41,459 nucleotides of DNA from the NCBI GenBank assembly GCA_009786175.1, contig WQTQ01000230.1:1-41459 (forward strand). Reading direction: 5' to 3'. How positions within the stretch are numbered: the stretch's first letter is position 1; every line of letters begins with the position of its first letter. The notes below the pieces were generated by a model. The model was not told the origin of the DNA. It worked only from the letters and a program-made list of their open reading frames with translations, and did no database searches. The position numbers and the translations under genes were made by a program. The stretch is from Bacillota bacterium (GTDB lineage: Bacteria; Bacillota_A; Clostridia; Lachnospirales; WQUN01). Positions 14,983-23,160 of the stretch are shown here, piece after piece.

Positions 14983-15547
14983 TTATCAACACAACCTTGT
15001 CCGGATATACTAAAGATGGGCTGCTTGCGGTAATCATGTCTACCCACAAAAAGAGTTCCTGCCCCGGTAAAATGTCTATAGGGGAAAGTTCGCCGTAATG
15101 CGGGTCTATTATAACGGTTTGTCCGCTAAGCGTGACGCGATATTTGCCGTCTGTGCATAAAAATACGCAGTAATCCCCGCCGTATTGGATATTATCGCTT
15201 ACTACAACAGAAAAGACAGCCGAATTTTCATTATCGCAGTTTAGCCATACTGCCAGTGCGGTTTCTGACTCGTTGTATGCAACTCTCGCGCTCATACCGC
15301 TTCCTATAAAGCTAATGTCAACGGGGAAGCCTGTTTGCAGGTTGTATATCCGCGCGTTTGTAATATCTACAACAACATCCGCGTGGCCAAACTCTGTTAA
15401 CGATTCGCCTATAATATGCAGTTGATTGCCGTTTAAACTAACAACAATACCGACAGTTTCGTAAATTTCTTCGGATATATACATACCACCGGCTGAAAGA
15501 ATTGTCAAATACAGAGCAAAAAGCGGTACTAATAATAATTTTCGCAT
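14975..15547 (-). CDS. Secreted or membrane-anchored protein of unknown function
   Basis: The 190-residue protein starts at ATG 15547 behind GGGAGG. Residues 1-20 form a signal peptide or N-terminal anchor ([20 protein letters not shown]); there is no lipobox Cys. The rest is predicted beta-rich and extracellular ([36 protein letters not shown]). I do not recognise the family. Its stop overlaps the ispD-rnhA start, so it is the first gene of the Moco-containing operon, but nothing links it to that pathway. A longer frame to 15607 has no ribosome site. Confidence 0.65.
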   Translation of the reverse strand: MRKLLLVPLFALYLTILSAGGMYISEEIYETVGIVVSLNGNQLHIIGESLTEFGHADVVVDITNARIYNLQTGFPVDISFIGSGMSARVAYNESETALAVWLNCDNENSAVFSVVVSDNIQYGGDYCVFLCTDGKYRVTLSGQTVIIDPHYGELSPIDILPGQELFLWVDMITASSPSLVYPDKVVLIND

Positions 15548-15603
15548 ACATGCCTCCCGACGTGATTGGTTTGTATTATTATCTCTCCCGGTTGTAAAAA
15601 TAT

Positions 15604-15631
15604 GCATATTCCTTTGTGCCGGGCATAGAAT
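15604..15631 (+). promoter_or_regulatory. Sigma-E-like sporulation promoter before the spoIVFA-like gene
   Basis: GCATATT (15604-15610) fits the sigma-E -35 pattern KMATATT. CATAGAAT (15624-15631) fits the -10 pattern CATACAMT with one change. The spacer is 13 bp, slightly short. A ribosome site AAGGAGG follows at about 15645. In Bacillus the spoIVF operon is transcribed by sigma-E, so the match has biological support. Confidence 0.5.
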
Positions 15632-15658
15632 ATTTTAGAACGTCAAGGAGGTTAAAAC

Positions 15659-16075
15659 GTGAACAGAGTGCCTTACAGGCGAGTAACGCCAACCCGTAAC
15701 AGCGATAATCACAACAATAAAATAACTGTTGGCGAGACTATGGTTGTCCAATTAATAATTTGCACAGTACTTATGGTGGCAGTGCTTATGGCTTCCTTTA
15801 CAGAAATTGGCCCGATGACGATAATTAGGGGCGGGTTGCAGCAAGTTCTGCAGGGGGCAACCACTGCAGAGGAATTTACAGCAGAAGTACGTCACTTTCG
15901 CCGGGAATGGTTGGGCTTTAACGCCGACCGTACAACCGAGGAATTAGATTTACCGCTTTTTTATATTCCCACTCAAAACGAAGCTTTTGACCTGCAGCCA
16001 CCACCTATGGCATATGAGGAACATTCAAACCCGCAGACCCCGGGGCCGTTGGTGAGTCCGGGGCTGTGGGATTAA
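15659..16075 (+). CDS. SpoIVFA-like protein, N-terminal membrane part
   Basis: The start is GTG 15659 behind AAGGAGG. The 138-residue product has a polar cytosolic N-terminus (residues 1-27), one membrane segment (about 28-47, VVQLIICTVLMVAVLMASF) and an extracytoplasmic stalk rich in acidic residues and prolines. It ends just as the next frame starts a LytM/M23 domain. Together the two frames cover 818 bp, about 272 residues, close to SpoIVFA (264 residues in B. subtilis), which has the same order of parts. The pair is therefore probably one spoIVFA gene broken by a -1 shift near the GGGG runs at 16042 and 16060, or a genuine split gene. SpoIVFA holds SpoIVFB inactive in the forespore membrane. 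Confidence 0.65.
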   Translation: MNRVPYRRVTPTRNSDNHNNKITVGETMVVQLIICTVLMVAVLMASFTEIGPMTIIRGGLQQVLQGATTAEEFTAEVRHFRREWLGFNADRTTEELDLPLFYIPTQNEAFDLQPPPMAYEEHSNPQTPGPLVSPGLWD

Positions 16076-16476
16076 TTGAATGGATTAGCCCTGTAATTGG
16101 GCGAATCTCCTCTCCTGCCGGGTATAGGCGCAGCCCCATTCACGGCACCAAGGAATTTCATGACGGTGTAGATATTGCTGTTCCTGTTGGTACGGTAATT
16201 GTCGCGCCCTTGTGTGGCTATGTTGTTGCGGCAGGATATTCTACGTCTTTTGGATGGTTTTTACGCATATCTCATGGCTGCTACGAGACTTTCTATGCCC
16301 ATTTAGACTATGTACCCATTGCGGTTGGTGACAGGGTAGGGCAGGGGGAGCGAATAGCTTATTCCGGCAATACAGGCTGGTCTACAGGGCCCCATCTACA
16401 CTTTGGAATGTTTAGGGACGGACAATTTGTAGACCCTCAGGACTACGTAACTTTTTCGGAATGTCCGGTACAATAG
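16066..16476 (+). CDS. M23/LytM peptidase domain, second part of the split spoIVFA-like gene
   Basis: The 136-residue frame starts at GTG 16066, 10 nt before the previous stop, with no good ribosome site. It has a complete LytM fold: SSPAGYRRSPIHG, then H32 and D36 (FHDGVD), H79 (YAHLD) and H110-x-H112 (GPHLHFG). All zinc ligands and the general His are kept, unlike B. subtilis SpoIVFA where the domain is degenerate, so endopeptidase activity is possible. There is no signal peptide of its own, which favours the view that it is the C-terminal part of the preceding membrane protein. Its end overlaps spoIVFB by 16 nt. Confidence 0.75.
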   Translation: MGLIEWISPVIGRISSPAGYRRSPIHGTKEFHDGVDIAVPVGTVIVAPLCGYVVAAGYSTSFGWFLRISHGCYETFYAHLDYVPIAVGDRVGQGERIAYSGNTGWSTGPHLHFGMFRDGQFVDPQDYVTFSECPVQ

Positions 16477-17234
16477 CCATGGTTTTATCCGCCCTGACTT
16501 TACACGAACTGGCGCATATTGTCGCGGTTAAGTACCTGGGCGGGCAGGTGGAAAAGATAAAACCGTTCCCGTTGGGGCTGTCGGCGCGTTTTCGCGGGCT
16601 GGAAAAGCTGCTTCCCCGGGAACGGTATGTAATTTACGGGGCCGGTTCTATTGCCAATGCAGTTGCGGCGGCTTGGGCGTACAGCGTGTCGCGTATATCC
16701 TACGTTGGTGTGCCGTTGCTGGAAGAATGGGCCTTTTTTAATGTTGTGCTTTGCGCGTTTAACTTGGTTCCCATTCTACCTCTGGACGGCGGCCGGATAT
16801 TTCATCAATTTTTATCCAACCGAATTGGAATACTGCGCGCCAATGGCTTTGTTACAAAACTTGGTTTTGTTGTTGGTATTGGGCTGATAATTTTGGGCCT
16901 GGTTCAAATGATTTTGTACAACTATAATTTAACCCTGTTGTGCGCCGGGGTGTATATTAAGCGAAAAAACAAACACATGAAACCGCAGCTGCAAATGGAA
17001 TTCTTCCGTGCCATGGCCGGGAAAAAATTCCGCTTGTTGCCTGTAAGGCCCGTAAAAATTTCAGCGGACGCGTTTCTAAAACATGCCATGGGCCGCCTTA
17101 CCGCAGACCATATGACAGAATTTTTCATAGAAAAAGAGTGCCAATCCATTTCGGAAACGGCACTCCTGGAATATGTTTTTGCAAATGGCTTGCGCGGAAC
17201 AGTTAGCGATTTACTTACCGGACAACGCCTTTAA
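16461..17234 (+). CDS. spoIVFB: SpoIVFB-like intramembrane metalloprotease (M50)
   Basis: SpoIVFB cleaves pro-sigma-K within the mother-cell membrane late in sporulation. The 257-residue protein has the zinc motif H15-E-x-x-H19 (LHELAH) in the first membrane helix and the third ligand in NLVPILPLDGG (101-111, D109). Four or more hydrophobic segments are visible, then a cytosolic tail without a CBS domain. Its place directly after the spoIVFA-like frames supports this role over that of a general site-2 protease. The start is ATG 16461 (a second ATG at 16479 is possible). The 3' end overlaps the convergent GH18 gene by 24 nt. Confidence 0.82.
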   Translation: MSGTIAMVLSALTLHELAHIVAVKYLGGQVEKIKPFPLGLSARFRGLEKLLPRERYVIYGAGSIANAVAAAWAYSVSRISYVGVPLLEEWAFFNVVLCAFNLVPILPLDGGRIFHQFLSNRIGILRANGFVTKLGFVVGIGLIILGLVQMILYNYNLTLLCAGVYIKRKNKHMKPQLQMEFFRAMAGKKFRLLPVRPVKISADAFLKHAMGRLTADHMTEFFIEKECQSISETALLEYVFANGLRGTVSDLLTGQRL

Positions 17235-18188
17235 CATAGTACTGTCTTCGTCGTCGTGGGTGTATTCCCAAAACATAACCCCGCCAAGACCGGTTTCTTT
17301 CGCAAATTTCATTTTAGCCGTAAGTGAGCGCGGGTTATCGAAAGTGATAAATTCACGAGTTTCTTCATCGTACACATATGGGGCTTCTGCCACATCGTCA
17401 TATTGTAAGCCGGATTTTTCTATTCTGGCTTTTATGCCCGGGTATCCGCCCCCTAAGAATGTAGGTGCGCCGTTTACAGGCGCGTTTAAGCCGTCTACAT
17501 TCCGGTAAACACGGCCATAAAACCCGCAGCCAAGTACAAGCCTGTTGCGTGGAACACCGGCTTTTTCATACATGTCTACAACTTTATCGGAAGATGGGCT
17601 GCCTGCCTGCGACGGGAACAATGCCGTGTGGTAACCAACTTTGTCCCACGGACACATGTCGTAGGTCATTAAGTTGATGAAGTCCATTTCCTTCATCAGC
17701 TTTTCTATTTCCAAAGAATCGCAGCAAAATTTCGCGCCGCCCGCGGCCATTGTAAGAAGTTTGTCGGGTCCCAGTTTTTCACGAAGCAATTGTACCCACA
17801 GTGTATAGTTAACTTTGTCGTCGGGGCTTGCATCTATGCCCGCCAAGTCGCTGCATGGGTATTCCCAGTCTAAGTCTACGCCGTCAAAACCGTAATCGTT
17901 AGAAATGTCAACTAAAGATTGCGCCAAAAGCTCGCGGCCTTCTGCTGTCAGGCATGCGTTGGAAAAACCGCCTGCGCCCCAGCCTCCGATGGACAGCATA
18001 ATTTTCAGATGTCCTTTGTTTTGAATAAATTCCCGTATTTCATTGCTGTTTTTCCAGTGGTCTACACTGGCTTTGCCGTCTCTTACCACCGCGAACGCGA
18101 TAAATACATGGGTTAGTCTGTCGGCATCCCCTTCGCGCAATTTTGTAAAAGTTCTTTCACCGGAATAGATGTACGCTCCAATAATCAT
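17211..18188 (-). CDS. Glycoside hydrolase family 18 (chitinase-like) protein without signal peptide
   Basis: GH18 enzymes cut beta-1,4-linked N-acetylglucosamine. The 325-residue protein has the catalytic motif FDGVDLDWEYP with D102, D105, D107 and E109, the SIGGW strand (66-70) and the MTYD strand. The start is ATG 18188, 8 nt after AGGAGG. No signal peptide, LysM or carbohydrate-binding module is present, so the protein acts inside the cell, on the spore cortex/coat after mother-cell lysis, or is released in another way. It is convergent with and overlaps spoIVFB. Spore use is only suggested by position. The promoter at 18218-18246 is vegetative in type. Confidence 0.85.
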   Translation of the reverse strand: MIIGAYIYSGERTFTKLREGDADRLTHVFIAFAVVRDGKASVDHWKNSNEIREFIQNKGHLKIMLSIGGWGAGGFSNACLTAEGRELLAQSLVDISNDYGFDGVDLDWEYPCSDLAGIDASPDDKVNYTLWVQLLREKLGPDKLLTMAAGGAKFCCDSLEIEKLMKEMDFINLMTYDMCPWDKVGYHTALFPSQAGSPSSDKVVDMYEKAGVPRNRLVLGCGFYGRVYRNVDGLNAPVNGAPTFLGGGYPGIKARIEKSGLQYDDVAEAPYVYDEETREFITFDNPRSLTAKMKFAKETGLGGVMFWEYTHDDEDSTMLKALSGK

Positions 18189-18217
18189 AAGTGTTGCCTC
18201 CTTATTTGTTTTGCACA

Positions 18218-18246
18218 ATTGTAATATACCACAAGCCGATTGTGAA
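18218..18246 (-). promoter_or_regulatory. Putative promoter of the GH18 gene
   Basis: TTCACA (18246-18241) and TACAAT (18223-18218) on the minus strand are 17 bp apart. The start codon at 18188 follows after about 25 nt of leader. Confidence 0.6.
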
Positions 18247-18267
18247 GTAATTTTGGAAAAAATATTC

Positions 18268-18299
18268 AAACGGGCTTGCGATTTTTCGCAAGCCCGTTT
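18268..18299. promoter_or_regulatory. 14-bp inverted repeat overlapping the nitroreductase promoter
   Basis: The arms at 18268-18281 and 18286-18299 are perfect complements around a 4-nt centre. The -35 box TTGCGA (18276-18281) lies in the left arm and the -10 box TACAAT (18299-18304) begins at the end of the right arm, 17 bp apart. The layout suits a repressor operator. A terminator is less likely because no gene ends here on either strand. Confidence 0.5.
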
Positions 18300-18338
18300 A
18301 CAATTCTAATTACAATTAATTTTGAGGAGGCTATGAAG

Positions 18339-18890
18339 ATGCATCAAGCCATAACAGTAATTTTCGACAGGTATTCCTGCAGAGACTTTTCGCCCGAACC
18401 ACTAAGTGAGGAGCAAATTGACACATTGGTGAAAGCTGCGTTGGCGGCACCAAGTGCTGTTAACCGCCAGCCTTGGCACATAATTGCCATTACAAACAAG
18501 CAGCTTATCGACGAAATGGATGCCTACGCTTTGGAAAACATTAAAGCCCAAAGCGAAGAGTTTTACAAGCGCATGATGGACAGGGGAGGCAAAATTTTTT
18601 ACAACGCGCCTTGCTTAATAGTCATCGCCAAAGACAATTCCGACTATGCCACACTGGATACAGGCATTGTAAGCCAAAATATTGCCCTTGCCGCCCACGC
18701 AATGGGGCTTGGCAGTGTAATTTGCGGCATGGCCCGTTCTACGCTGGAAGGTGCCAAAGGCGAAGAATTTAAGAAGCGTATTCAGCTTCCGGAAGGCTAC
18801 ACCTTTGGTATGTCTGTTTGTGTGGGCACGGCCCTAAGCGACAAAGAACCTCACGAGTTAGACATGCAAAAAGTTACGTATATAGTTTAA
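18339..18890 (+). CDS. Nitroreductase-family FMN oxidoreductase
   Basis: The 183-residue protein belongs to the short nitroreductase group that binds FMN and uses NAD(P)H. Motifs: RYSCRDFSPEP (FMN phosphate contact), LAAPSAVNRQPWHI, and DTGIVSQNIALAAHAMGLGSVIC. The start ATG 18339 is 8 nt after GAGGAGG; ATG 18333 is only 2 nt from it. It is expressed alone, or with the downstream membrane gene 21 nt away. The physiological substrate is unknown. Confidence 0.85.
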   Translation: MHQAITVIFDRYSCRDFSPEPLSEEQIDTLVKAALAAPSAVNRQPWHIIAITNKQLIDEMDAYALENIKAQSEEFYKRMMDRGGKIFYNAPCLIVIAKDNSDYATLDTGIVSQNIALAAHAMGLGSVICGMARSTLEGAKGEEFKKRIQLPEGYTFGMSVCVGTALSDKEPHELDMQKVTYIV

Positions 18891-18911
18891 TAGCGAAATT
18901 GAGGTGAACTT

Positions 18912-19430
18912 ATGGGAATAAGCGATGTTTTTAAGGAGCAAATCGTAAAAAAGAAAGAAACGACAATGGATAGGATGAAGCGCATAGGCTTGATTCTTGC
19001 TGTAATAATTATATTTTTTGTGGTGCTTGCAACCCCGGCGGCACAATTTGTTGCTATAATTGTTGCCGCGGCAGGTTTTGGCGCGTTTTACCTTATGAAT
19101 TTTCTTAGGGTAGAATACGAATACATCTTTACAAACGGCGAGTTGGACATTGACATAATTTACAACCGCTCCCGCAGGAAGCGTCTGTTCTCTTCCCACG
19201 TAAACAAAATTGAAATAATGGCACATGTGGAAGATATGAACCATGCAGGCAGCTTTAGCGGTGCCCAGGAAATATGTAATTATTCCAGCGGCGAAAACGG
19301 GCCGGATACCTATGCATTTCTTATTAACCAAGGCGGCAAGATGAAAAAAGTAATAATCGAGCCGAATGAAAAAATGCTGAAAGCCATAAGCGGGTCCATG
19401 TCCCGTACAAAGCTGCATCTGAAAAGGTAA
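18912..19430 (+). CDS. Small membrane protein, DUF6106-like
   Basis: The 172-residue protein starts at ATG 18912 behind GAGGTG. Two adjoining hydrophobic segments (about 25-60, IGLILAVIIIFFVVLATPAA then AIIVAAAGFGAFYLM) are followed by a soluble domain with VEYEYIFTNGELDIDIIYNR, resembling a PH-like membrane-associated fold. It looks like a protein family common in Lachnospiraceae that I recall as DUF6106; this should be confirmed. Function is unknown. A shared hairpin separates it from convergent rsgA. Confidence 0.65.
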   Translation: MGISDVFKEQIVKKKETTMDRMKRIGLILAVIIIFFVVLATPAAQFVAIIVAAAGFGAFYLMNFLRVEYEYIFTNGELDIDIIYNRSRRKRLFSSHVNKIEIMAHVEDMNHAGSFSGAQEICNYSSGENGPDTYAFLINQGGKMKKVIIEPNEKMLKAISGSMSRTKLHLKR

Positions 19431-19435
19431 AAATA

Positions 19436-19459
19436 GGGCTGTCGGATATCCGGCAGCCC
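19436..19459. terminator. Rho-independent terminator between convergent genes
   Basis: GGGCTG and CAGCCC flank the palindrome CGGATATCCG, giving a near-perfect stem. On the minus strand it is followed by TATTTTTA, so it best terminates the prpC-prkC-rsgA transcript. It lies 3 nt past the rsgA stop. It also holds a GATATC core but lacks the CCCCC/GGGGG arms of the dispersed element. Confidence 0.75.
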
Positions 19460-19462
19460 CTT

Positions 19463-20338
19463 CTAATTTTCCAGCAATTTTACATAACTTTCGTACCTTA
19501 ATATATGAATTGCTTTTCCTGCCTGCTCTTTTACTGCGCAGTCTTTTTCGCGCAGGTGCAGACAGTTATTAAAGCGGCACTCCGGTGTGAATTGCTCAAA
19601 CTCTATAAATAACGCACCCAATTCATTTTTGGGGATCATACTTGTATCAAGGGATGAAAAGCCGGGAGTGTCGACACAGTAGCCGCCGGAAGGGTCGTCT
19701 GTTAACGGAAATATTTCCGTATGGCGGGTAGTGTGTTTTCCTCTGCCCAGTTTCGTACTAAGTTCGCCGGTTTCTAAATTTAACTTGGGCGAAAGCGCGT
19801 TTATTAAGCTGGATTTGCCCACACCGCTTGGCCCCGCAAAAACATTTATTTTCCCGGCCATATGGGCGCGCAAGTCAGACAAACCTTGGCTTTGCACAAC
19901 GGATGTGTATACAAGCGGGTACCCGGCCTGAATATATGGCGCAAAGCTTTCGTCAGTTTTTACCGCAGCTATGTCTAATTTATTAACGCAAATCAGCACA
20001 GGTATGCCCTCGTACGCTACAAGCACAAGAAAACGATCCAAAAGCCCCGCATTAAAAGCGGGCTGTGCTGTTGCCACAGTGATAATGACCTGGTCAATAT
20101 TTGCCACAGGCGGGCGGCGCAGCTCGTTTTTGCGGGGCCTAATGGTGTGTAATGTACCAATTTGTTTTACTTCATCTGTGACAGAAATTATTGCGGCATC
20201 ACCAACTAGAGGGGTCGTATTTCTGTTACGAAATACGCCACGCGGGTTGCAAACATACTGTATGCCATCTGCAAGTACTGTATACGCGCCCCCTACGCCT
20301 TTAATGATTACGCCATCTTTATCCATTTTGCTTATCAT
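19463..20338 (-). CDS. rsgA: Ribosome small subunit-dependent GTPase A
   Basis: RsgA helps late maturation of the 30S ribosomal subunit. The 291-residue protein has an N-terminal OB fold and a circularly permuted GTPase domain: G4 NKLD (119-122) precedes the P-loop GPSGVGKS (169-176) and G3 DTPG (223-226). C254, C259, H261 and C267 form the C-terminal zinc site. The start ATG overlaps the prkC stop as ATGA, so translation is coupled. The prpC-prkC-rsgA order is standard in Firmicutes. Confidence 0.93.
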   Translation of the reverse strand: MISKMDKDGVIIKGVGGAYTVLADGIQYVCNPRGVFRNRNTTPLVGDAAIISVTDEVKQIGTLHTIRPRKNELRRPPVANIDQVIITVATAQPAFNAGLLDRFLVLVAYEGIPVLICVNKLDIAAVKTDESFAPYIQAGYPLVYTSVVQSQGLSDLRAHMAGKINVFAGPSGVGKSSLINALSPKLNLETGELSTKLGRGKHTTRHTEIFPLTDDPSGGYCVDTPGFSSLDTSMIPKNELGALFIEFEQFTPECRFNNCLHLREKDCAVKEQAGKAIHILRYESYVKLLEN

Positions 20339-22293
20339 TCCCGGTCAAAATCTATAATGTGTTCCCCAACAAGCCTTTCTGTTGTTCCGCCATCTTCAAC
20401 AGACCACACTCTAAAAACGACTGTGCCTGTGCCGGAAACCGGCACGGTCCGCGGCAGACTGTCAACAGGAACATTAGAATCGTCAAAAATCCGGTGTGGT
20501 GCTTCGTTGTCTATCTGCTCGGTAATTCTGATATGAACATTGACGGCACCGGCAGGTATGGCATCCCACGCATCCAATGTAATCATGGCATTGCGTACCG
20601 CCGGTGTCGGGGGCTCTTGCAGAGTGGGCGGCTCTTCAATTACGGTTGGTTCTTCCGCCGGTGCAGGTTCCACCGGCGTAGGTTCTGCCGGGGTGGGTGG
20701 CTCGGGCGGCGGTGCCGGTTCTGACGGCGTGGCCGACTCTGACGGTACTTCCTGACCTGTGTCCGGGCCTGCAGATACCGTTAAAACGATTTCAGCCCCC
20801 GCACGCATCTGAGTTCCTGCGTCGGGGGTATGTGACATTACCGTATCAATTTCAATATAGTCATCTGTTTGCCGCTCTATTAACACAACGGCAGACAGCA
20901 AGGCTAGTTGTGCCTGCGCGTCTGCCAATGTAGACTCTACAAGATCCGGCATGGTGTAGACATATACAGCTTCCGCACCGCGGCTAAGAATTACTTGAAT
21001 ATAACCACCGGCTTGCAACCCGGTATACCTTGGTGATTGTATCTGCCTGATTACATAGTTTTCCGGCAGATTATCGGAATATTCATGGCCATAGACATAA
21101 ATACGCAACCCGGCATCCTCTGCTGCTGCTTCTGCATCATCTAAAGACATTCCTACAATATGCGGGGCAAATACGCGGAGGTTTTCTTCCGCCGAGACGC
21201 GGGGCAGTACATAAAATATAAACACAACAGCTAAAATAGCCATGAAAACAAAGGCTAATACAACTCCGCCCCAAATTGCCGCCTTATCAGACCGCGGGGC
21301 ATCATCATAGTCGTCATATTCATCGTAATCGTCATAGTCTTCATCCAGCTCTTCTTCATCCAAGAAGGCTTTGCGTGCGCTTTCACGCTGCTCTTTGGCA
21401 GTATCCGGGGCAATAACGCGGGTTTTTGATGTATCCTGTACTTCCTCTGTTACAAAATCGCCGCTGTCGTCCATCATGGCGCGCTTTAAATCTATTATTA
21501 AATCTTCGGCGGTTTGGTACCGCAGGGAAGATGATTTTTCTGTGGCCTTTGCAATAATTTTTATTACGCTTTGCGATACATTGGGGTTAAAATCTAGAAT
21601 ATCCGGGAACTGATTATTTAAATGGCACATAGCAATAGAAATTTCCATTTCACCATCGAATGGCAGCCTGCCTGTGGCCATTTCGTACATACATACCCCA
21701 AGGGAATATATGTCGGTTTTGTGATCTAAATATCCGTTTCGTGCCTGCTCGGGTGAAGAATAGTGAACACTGCCCATAGAGCCTGCCCCTGCAGGTAATG
21801 TACTTGACCTTGCAACACGCGCAATGCCAAAATCTGTTACTTTAACAATATTTGTTCTTGTAATTAATATGTTTTGAGGTTTGATGTCTCTGTGGACTAT
21901 ACCGGTACGGTGAGCTTCGGCAAGCCCCTGTGCTATTTGAATTGTTACAGCCAAAATAATGTCATCGTCAAAAGGAGCTTTTTTAGTGATAAGGTCCTTT
22001 AACGTGGCACCGTCTACATACTCCAGCACAATATAACAAATATCCCCGTCCTGCCCAAAATCGAAGATACTTACAATGTTTTGGTGATTTAAGGCGGCAG
22101 CGGCACGGGCTTCTTGCGGGAAGCGGTCTGCTAAGTCATCGTCGGTTAAGTAGTCTTCCTTAAGCACTTTTAATGTTACATATCTGTCCAATTTTTTGTC
22201 ATAAGCGCGGTATACAACAGACATACCGCCCGAGCCAATATTAGTATCTATTTCATACCGTCCGGCAATTATTTCTCCAGCTTGTAGTTTCAA
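20335..22293 (-). CDS. prkC: Ser/Thr protein kinase with PASTA domains (PrkC/StkP type)
   Basis: This membrane kinase senses cell-wall fragments and phosphorylates proteins of growth and division. In the 652-residue TTG reading the glycine loop is IGSGGMSVVYRA (19-30), the catalytic Lys is near 42, HRD at 134-136 and DFG at 154-156. An acidic Asp/Tyr juxtamembrane stretch (about 315-332) precedes one membrane helix (about 338-361). Outside are two PASTA domains (about 373-440 and 445-512), a Pro/Glu/Thr linker of about 50 residues and a C-terminal beta-type module of about 85 residues. GAGAGG is 8 nt from TTG 22293; GTG 22302 overlaps it. Confidence 0.92.
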   Translation of the reverse strand: MKLQAGEIIAGRYEIDTNIGSGGMSVVYRAYDKKLDRYVTLKVLKEDYLTDDDLADRFPQEARAAAALNHQNIVSIFDFGQDGDICYIVLEYVDGATLKDLITKKAPFDDDIILAVTIQIAQGLAEAHRTGIVHRDIKPQNILITRTNIVKVTDFGIARVARSSTLPAGAGSMGSVHYSSPEQARNGYLDHKTDIYSLGVCMYEMATGRLPFDGEMEISIAMCHLNNQFPDILDFNPNVSQSVIKIIAKATEKSSSLRYQTAEDLIIDLKRAMMDDSGDFVTEEVQDTSKTRVIAPDTAKEQRESARKAFLDEEELDEDYDDYDEYDDYDDAPRSDKAAIWGGVVLAFVFMAILAVVFIFYVLPRVSAEENLRVFAPHIVGMSLDDAEAAAEDAGLRIYVYGHEYSDNLPENYVIRQIQSPRYTGLQAGGYIQVILSRGAEAVYVYTMPDLVESTLADAQAQLALLSAVVLIERQTDDYIEIDTVMSHTPDAGTQMRAGAEIVLTVSAGPDTGQEVPSESATPSEPAPPPEPPTPAEPTPVEPAPAEEPTVIEEPPTLQEPPTPAVRNAMITLDAWDAIPAGAVNVHIRITEQIDNEAPHRIFDDSNVPVDSLPRTVPVSGTGTVVFRVWSVEDGGTTERLVGEHIIDFDRE

Positions 22294-22367
22294 CTTATTC
22301 ACCTCTCAAAGTAATGGGTAATGTAGACAAAGTGTCTGCCCATTTTAATCAGGGTTCGTAAAATAAT

Positions 22368-23117
22368 TTATTTCCTGCTTACGTCTATTAAAATTGCGGA
22401 AATATTGTCATGTCCGCCGCGAGCATTTGCTTCTTCAACAAGGAACTTTGTACGGTGCTCTACAAAGCCTACACCGCTTGCTATTTCTTTTATTGTATTG
22501 TCGTCCAACATATTGTTTAGCCCGTCGGAACACAACAGGACTGTGCGGGTATCGCCAATAGGCATTACTATTTCGTCTACTACGAAAGCCGATTTACTGC
22601 CCAGTACCCGTGTTATTACGTGACGTTTTGGGTGGGTAAGAGCCTCTTCGGCAGTTAGCTGTCCTGCTTGAATCATTTCTTCCACATAGGAATGATCTGC
22701 TGTTATTTGCGTCATGCCCTCGTCTGTTATGGTATACGCCCGACTGTCGCCAACATGGGCGAATACTAATTTATCTTCCGCTACTACACAGGCTGTAAGG
22801 GTGGTGCCCATATCGTGCATTGCCTCATCTTCATCTGCCATTTTACAAAGCAAACTGTTTGCGCCTTGCACAGCCGTTACCAGCAAGTCTAAATAATTAT
22901 CCGCTTGAACAAATTCAGCCGCTTGAAAATTGCGGATATAGTCATAAACATATGTTATGGCTTGTGTGCTTGCAATGTCGCCTGCGTTGTGACCGCCAAC
23001 CCCATCTGCCACAATAAATAAATTGGGCAGTGGGCCTAAAGGCTCACATGAAACGAGTATCGCATCCTGATTTTGTTCTCGGATTTGTCCTTTATTTGTA
23101 AGGCCTGCTGCGTTCAT
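22368..23117 (-). CDS. prpC: PP2C-family protein phosphatase PrpC
   Basis: This enzyme removes phosphates placed by PrkC. The 249-residue protein has the metal-binding PP2C motifs: NKGQIREQNQDA, VADGVGGHNAGDIAS, FAHVGDSRAYTI, LLCSDGLNNM and GGHDNISAILID. The start is ATG 23117 behind AAGGGGTG; an in-frame start at 23147 has none. It is the first gene of prpC-prkC-rsgA and has a strong promoter at 23161-23189. In many clostridia rlmN lies between rsmB and prpC; here it is absent. Confidence 0.92.
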   Translation of the reverse strand: MNAAGLTNKGQIREQNQDAILVSCEPLGPLPNLFIVADGVGGHNAGDIASTQAITYVYDYIRNFQAAEFVQADNYLDLLVTAVQGANSLLCKMADEDEAMHDMGTTLTACVVAEDKLVFAHVGDSRAYTITDEGMTQITADHSYVEEMIQAGQLTAEEALTHPKRHVITRVLGSKSAFVVDEIVMPIGDTRTVLLCSDGLNNMLDDNTIKEIASGVGFVEHRTKFLVEEANARGGHDNISAILIDVSRK

Positions 23118-23160
23118 AAAGCACCCCTTCGCAAAAATTTCATTCATGTCCTAAGTATAC

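Noticed and set aside
18858..19418. A 186-codon antisense frame opposite the DUF6106-like gene
   Set aside because: The plus-strand frame has a ribosome site, membrane helices and normal composition; the antisense frame is Cys/Tyr/His-rich as shadows are.
19436..19459. GATATC-centred hairpin as a fifth copy of the dispersed element
   Set aside because: It lacks the CCCCC/GGGGG arms and the outer T/A bases of the TGATATCA core; it is better explained as an ordinary terminator.
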